Shown in pieces: positions 63,065 to 64,000 of a stretch of DNA of 64,000 nt (positions within the stretch are counted from its first letter, which is position 1; every line of letters begins with the position of its first letter). This DNA is from Nocardia sp. XZ_19_385. GTDB taxonomy: Bacteria; Actinomycetota; Actinomycetes; Mycobacteriales; Mycobacteriaceae. The notes beneath the pieces were generated by a model. It searched no databases and was not told where the DNA came from. It saw only the letters and a list, made by a program, of their open reading frames with translations. The position numbers and the translations under genes were made by a program. Where the stretch lies: NCBI RefSeq assembly GCF_015355755.1, contig NZ_JACVEE010000001.1, positions 682,001-746,000 of the forward strand, read 5' to 3'.

Positions 63065-64000
63065 TCACCCACCGGAGTCGGTGGGCTGCATGAGGCGTTC
63101 GGCCAGCAACTGCCGATCCGCTGGGGTAGCGCTGCCGGTCCGGCTCGCCTGGGTGAGCACATGCAGTGCGATCAGTAACCGGTCGGTGGGCAACGCGCCC
63201 AATTCGCCGCGCCGGCGCAGGAAGGTGTCGATCACGTCGCCGTACTCCTCGACCACGTCCTCGCCCAGATGGGCCGCCACCACCCGTTCCAGTTGGGACC
63301 GTTCCGGTTTCTCCAGGCGCAGCATCAAACATCGGCGCAGGAATGCCGGCGGGAACTCGCGTTCGCCGTTGCTGGTCATGATCACGACCGGAAAACTGTT
63401 GCAGAGCACGGTGCCTTCCCGCACCTCGACCCGTTCCCGGCCTTCGTGGGTGAACACCGTGACCTCCGGGCGATGGCCGCGAATCCGGCGCAACTCGTCG
63501 ATCTGATATTCGCCGTTCTCGAAAACATGCAACAGATCGTTCGGCAGATCGATGTCGGCCTTGTCGATTTCGTCGATCAGCAACACTCTGGGCTTGCCGT
63601 ACGGCAACAGCGCGGTACCCAGCGGGCCCAGCGTCAGATAGTCGGCCAGGTCCGGCGCCCCGTTCGAGGCGGCCACCCCCGGCATGTGCGCTTCCTCGAA
63701 GCGGCGCAACGCGTCGTAGAGATAGAGACCGTCGCGTACGGTGCTGCGGCTGGTGATCGGCCAGTGCAGCACAGGTCCCAGGGCGAGTTCCCGGGCGATG
63801 GCGTAGGCCAGTGCCGACTTGCCGAGCCCCGGCGCGCCCGTCACGAGCAACGGGCGCCGGCACAGCAGCGCCGCGTTGATCACATCGAGGTCGCTGGAAC
63901 GCAATTGGTGTGCGCCGATCCCGTCGACGCCGAGTTTGCGGCGGATCTGATCCGAGTCCTCCGGTCCGGCCTCGGGGAAAGGCAGCAGCGGCGCACCGGT
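63065..64000 (-). CDS. MoxR-type AAA+ ATPase (5' end beyond window)
   Basis: AAA+ ATPase whose start lies outside the window. Walker A LLVTGAPGLGKSALAYAIA, Walker B PRVLLIDEIDKADIDLPNDLL, sensor 1 VVIMTSNGEREFP and the arginine-finger region PAFLRRCLMLRLEKP are clear. The visible N-terminal end reads PFPEAGPEDSDQIRRKLGVD, so only a short part is missing. It is the most upstream gene seen of the operon that ends with the TIR-NB-ARC-TPR protein. MoxR plus VWA/SAV_2336 pairs power many actinobacterial conflict-type systems. Confidence 0.9.
   Translation of the reverse strand, partial: TGAPLLPFPEAGPEDSDQIRRKLGVDGIGAHQLRSSDLDVINAALLCRRPLLVTGAPGLGKSALAYAIARELALGPVLHWPITSRSTVRDGLYLYDALRRFEEAHMPGVAASNGAPDLADYLTLGPLGTALLPYGKPRVLLIDEIDKADIDLPNDLLHVFENGEYQIDELRRIRGHRPEVTVFTHEGRERVEVREGTVLCNSFPVVIMTSNGEREFPPAFLRRCLMLRLEKPERSQLERVVAAHLGEDVVEEYGDVIDTFLRRRGELGALPTDRLLIALHVLTQASRTGSATPADRQLLAERLMQPTDSGG

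Overview
The window is very GC-rich, densely coded DNA from a mycolic-acid actinomycete, most probably a Nocardia. Pointers are the coupled fabG-inhA pair, a [2Fe-2S]-type ferrochelatase, an AcnR/acn pair, a RipA-like endopeptidase of 472 residues, an FAR-1/AST-1-like class A beta-lactamase and many TetR/LysR/SDR genes. I see no tRNA, rRNA, CRISPR array, insertion sequence or phage gene.

Region 1 (1-32 kb) is the M. tuberculosis Rv1473-Rv1488 neighbourhood in reverse: stomatin/NfeD pair, DUF3097, hemH, inhA, fabG, VWA, DUF58, moxR, ripA, an Rv1476-like membrane protein, acn, acnR, an Rv1473A-like HTH protein and an ABC-F ATPase. Two accessory blocks interrupt it. The first, between moxR and ripA (11.2-17.0 kb), holds two TetR units and a type VII-secretion-style locus: an EspC-like protein, a WxG/RTX/HExxH metalloprotease toxin candidate and an overlapping lipoprotein. 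The second, between acnR and the Rv1473A homologue (23.1-30.4 kb), holds LacI, GNAT, LysR, a secreted protein, SRPBCC, MarR/cupin, a thioesterase and a two-gene ATP-grasp peptide (graspetide-like) cassette.

Region 2 (32-54.7 kb) is accessory metabolism and regulation: a serine hydrolase, a PAP2-like membrane protein, a saccharopine-dehydrogenase-like oxidoreductase with a nearby AraC regulator, an XRE regulator, an LLM oxidoreductase, and a LysR gene between two beta-lactamase-fold genes. Next come a TetR/flavin monooxygenase/mycofactocin-type SDR operon, an HxlR/azoreductase pair, a two-component system, a flavodoxin, and a SigF/SigB-type sigma factor behind a promoter its own class should read.

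Region 3 (54.7-64 kb, minus strand, running off the right end) is the most notable. One tightly coupled operon encodes a MoxR-type AAA ATPase, a SAV_2336-type VWA/TPR protein, a CLC channel, a 66-codon peptide starting at TTG inside the channel's stop codon, an HExxH putative peptide hydroxylase and a 1012-residue TIR-like/NB-ARC/TPR protein. It looks like a RiPP-linked signalling or conflict system of the FxSxx type, with a precursor whose C-terminus (AGFSGGGGA) is not the canonical one.

Regulatory DNA is unusually legible: several dyads lie in divergent promoters, an AcnR-type box precedes acn, and strong hairpins sit between convergent genes.
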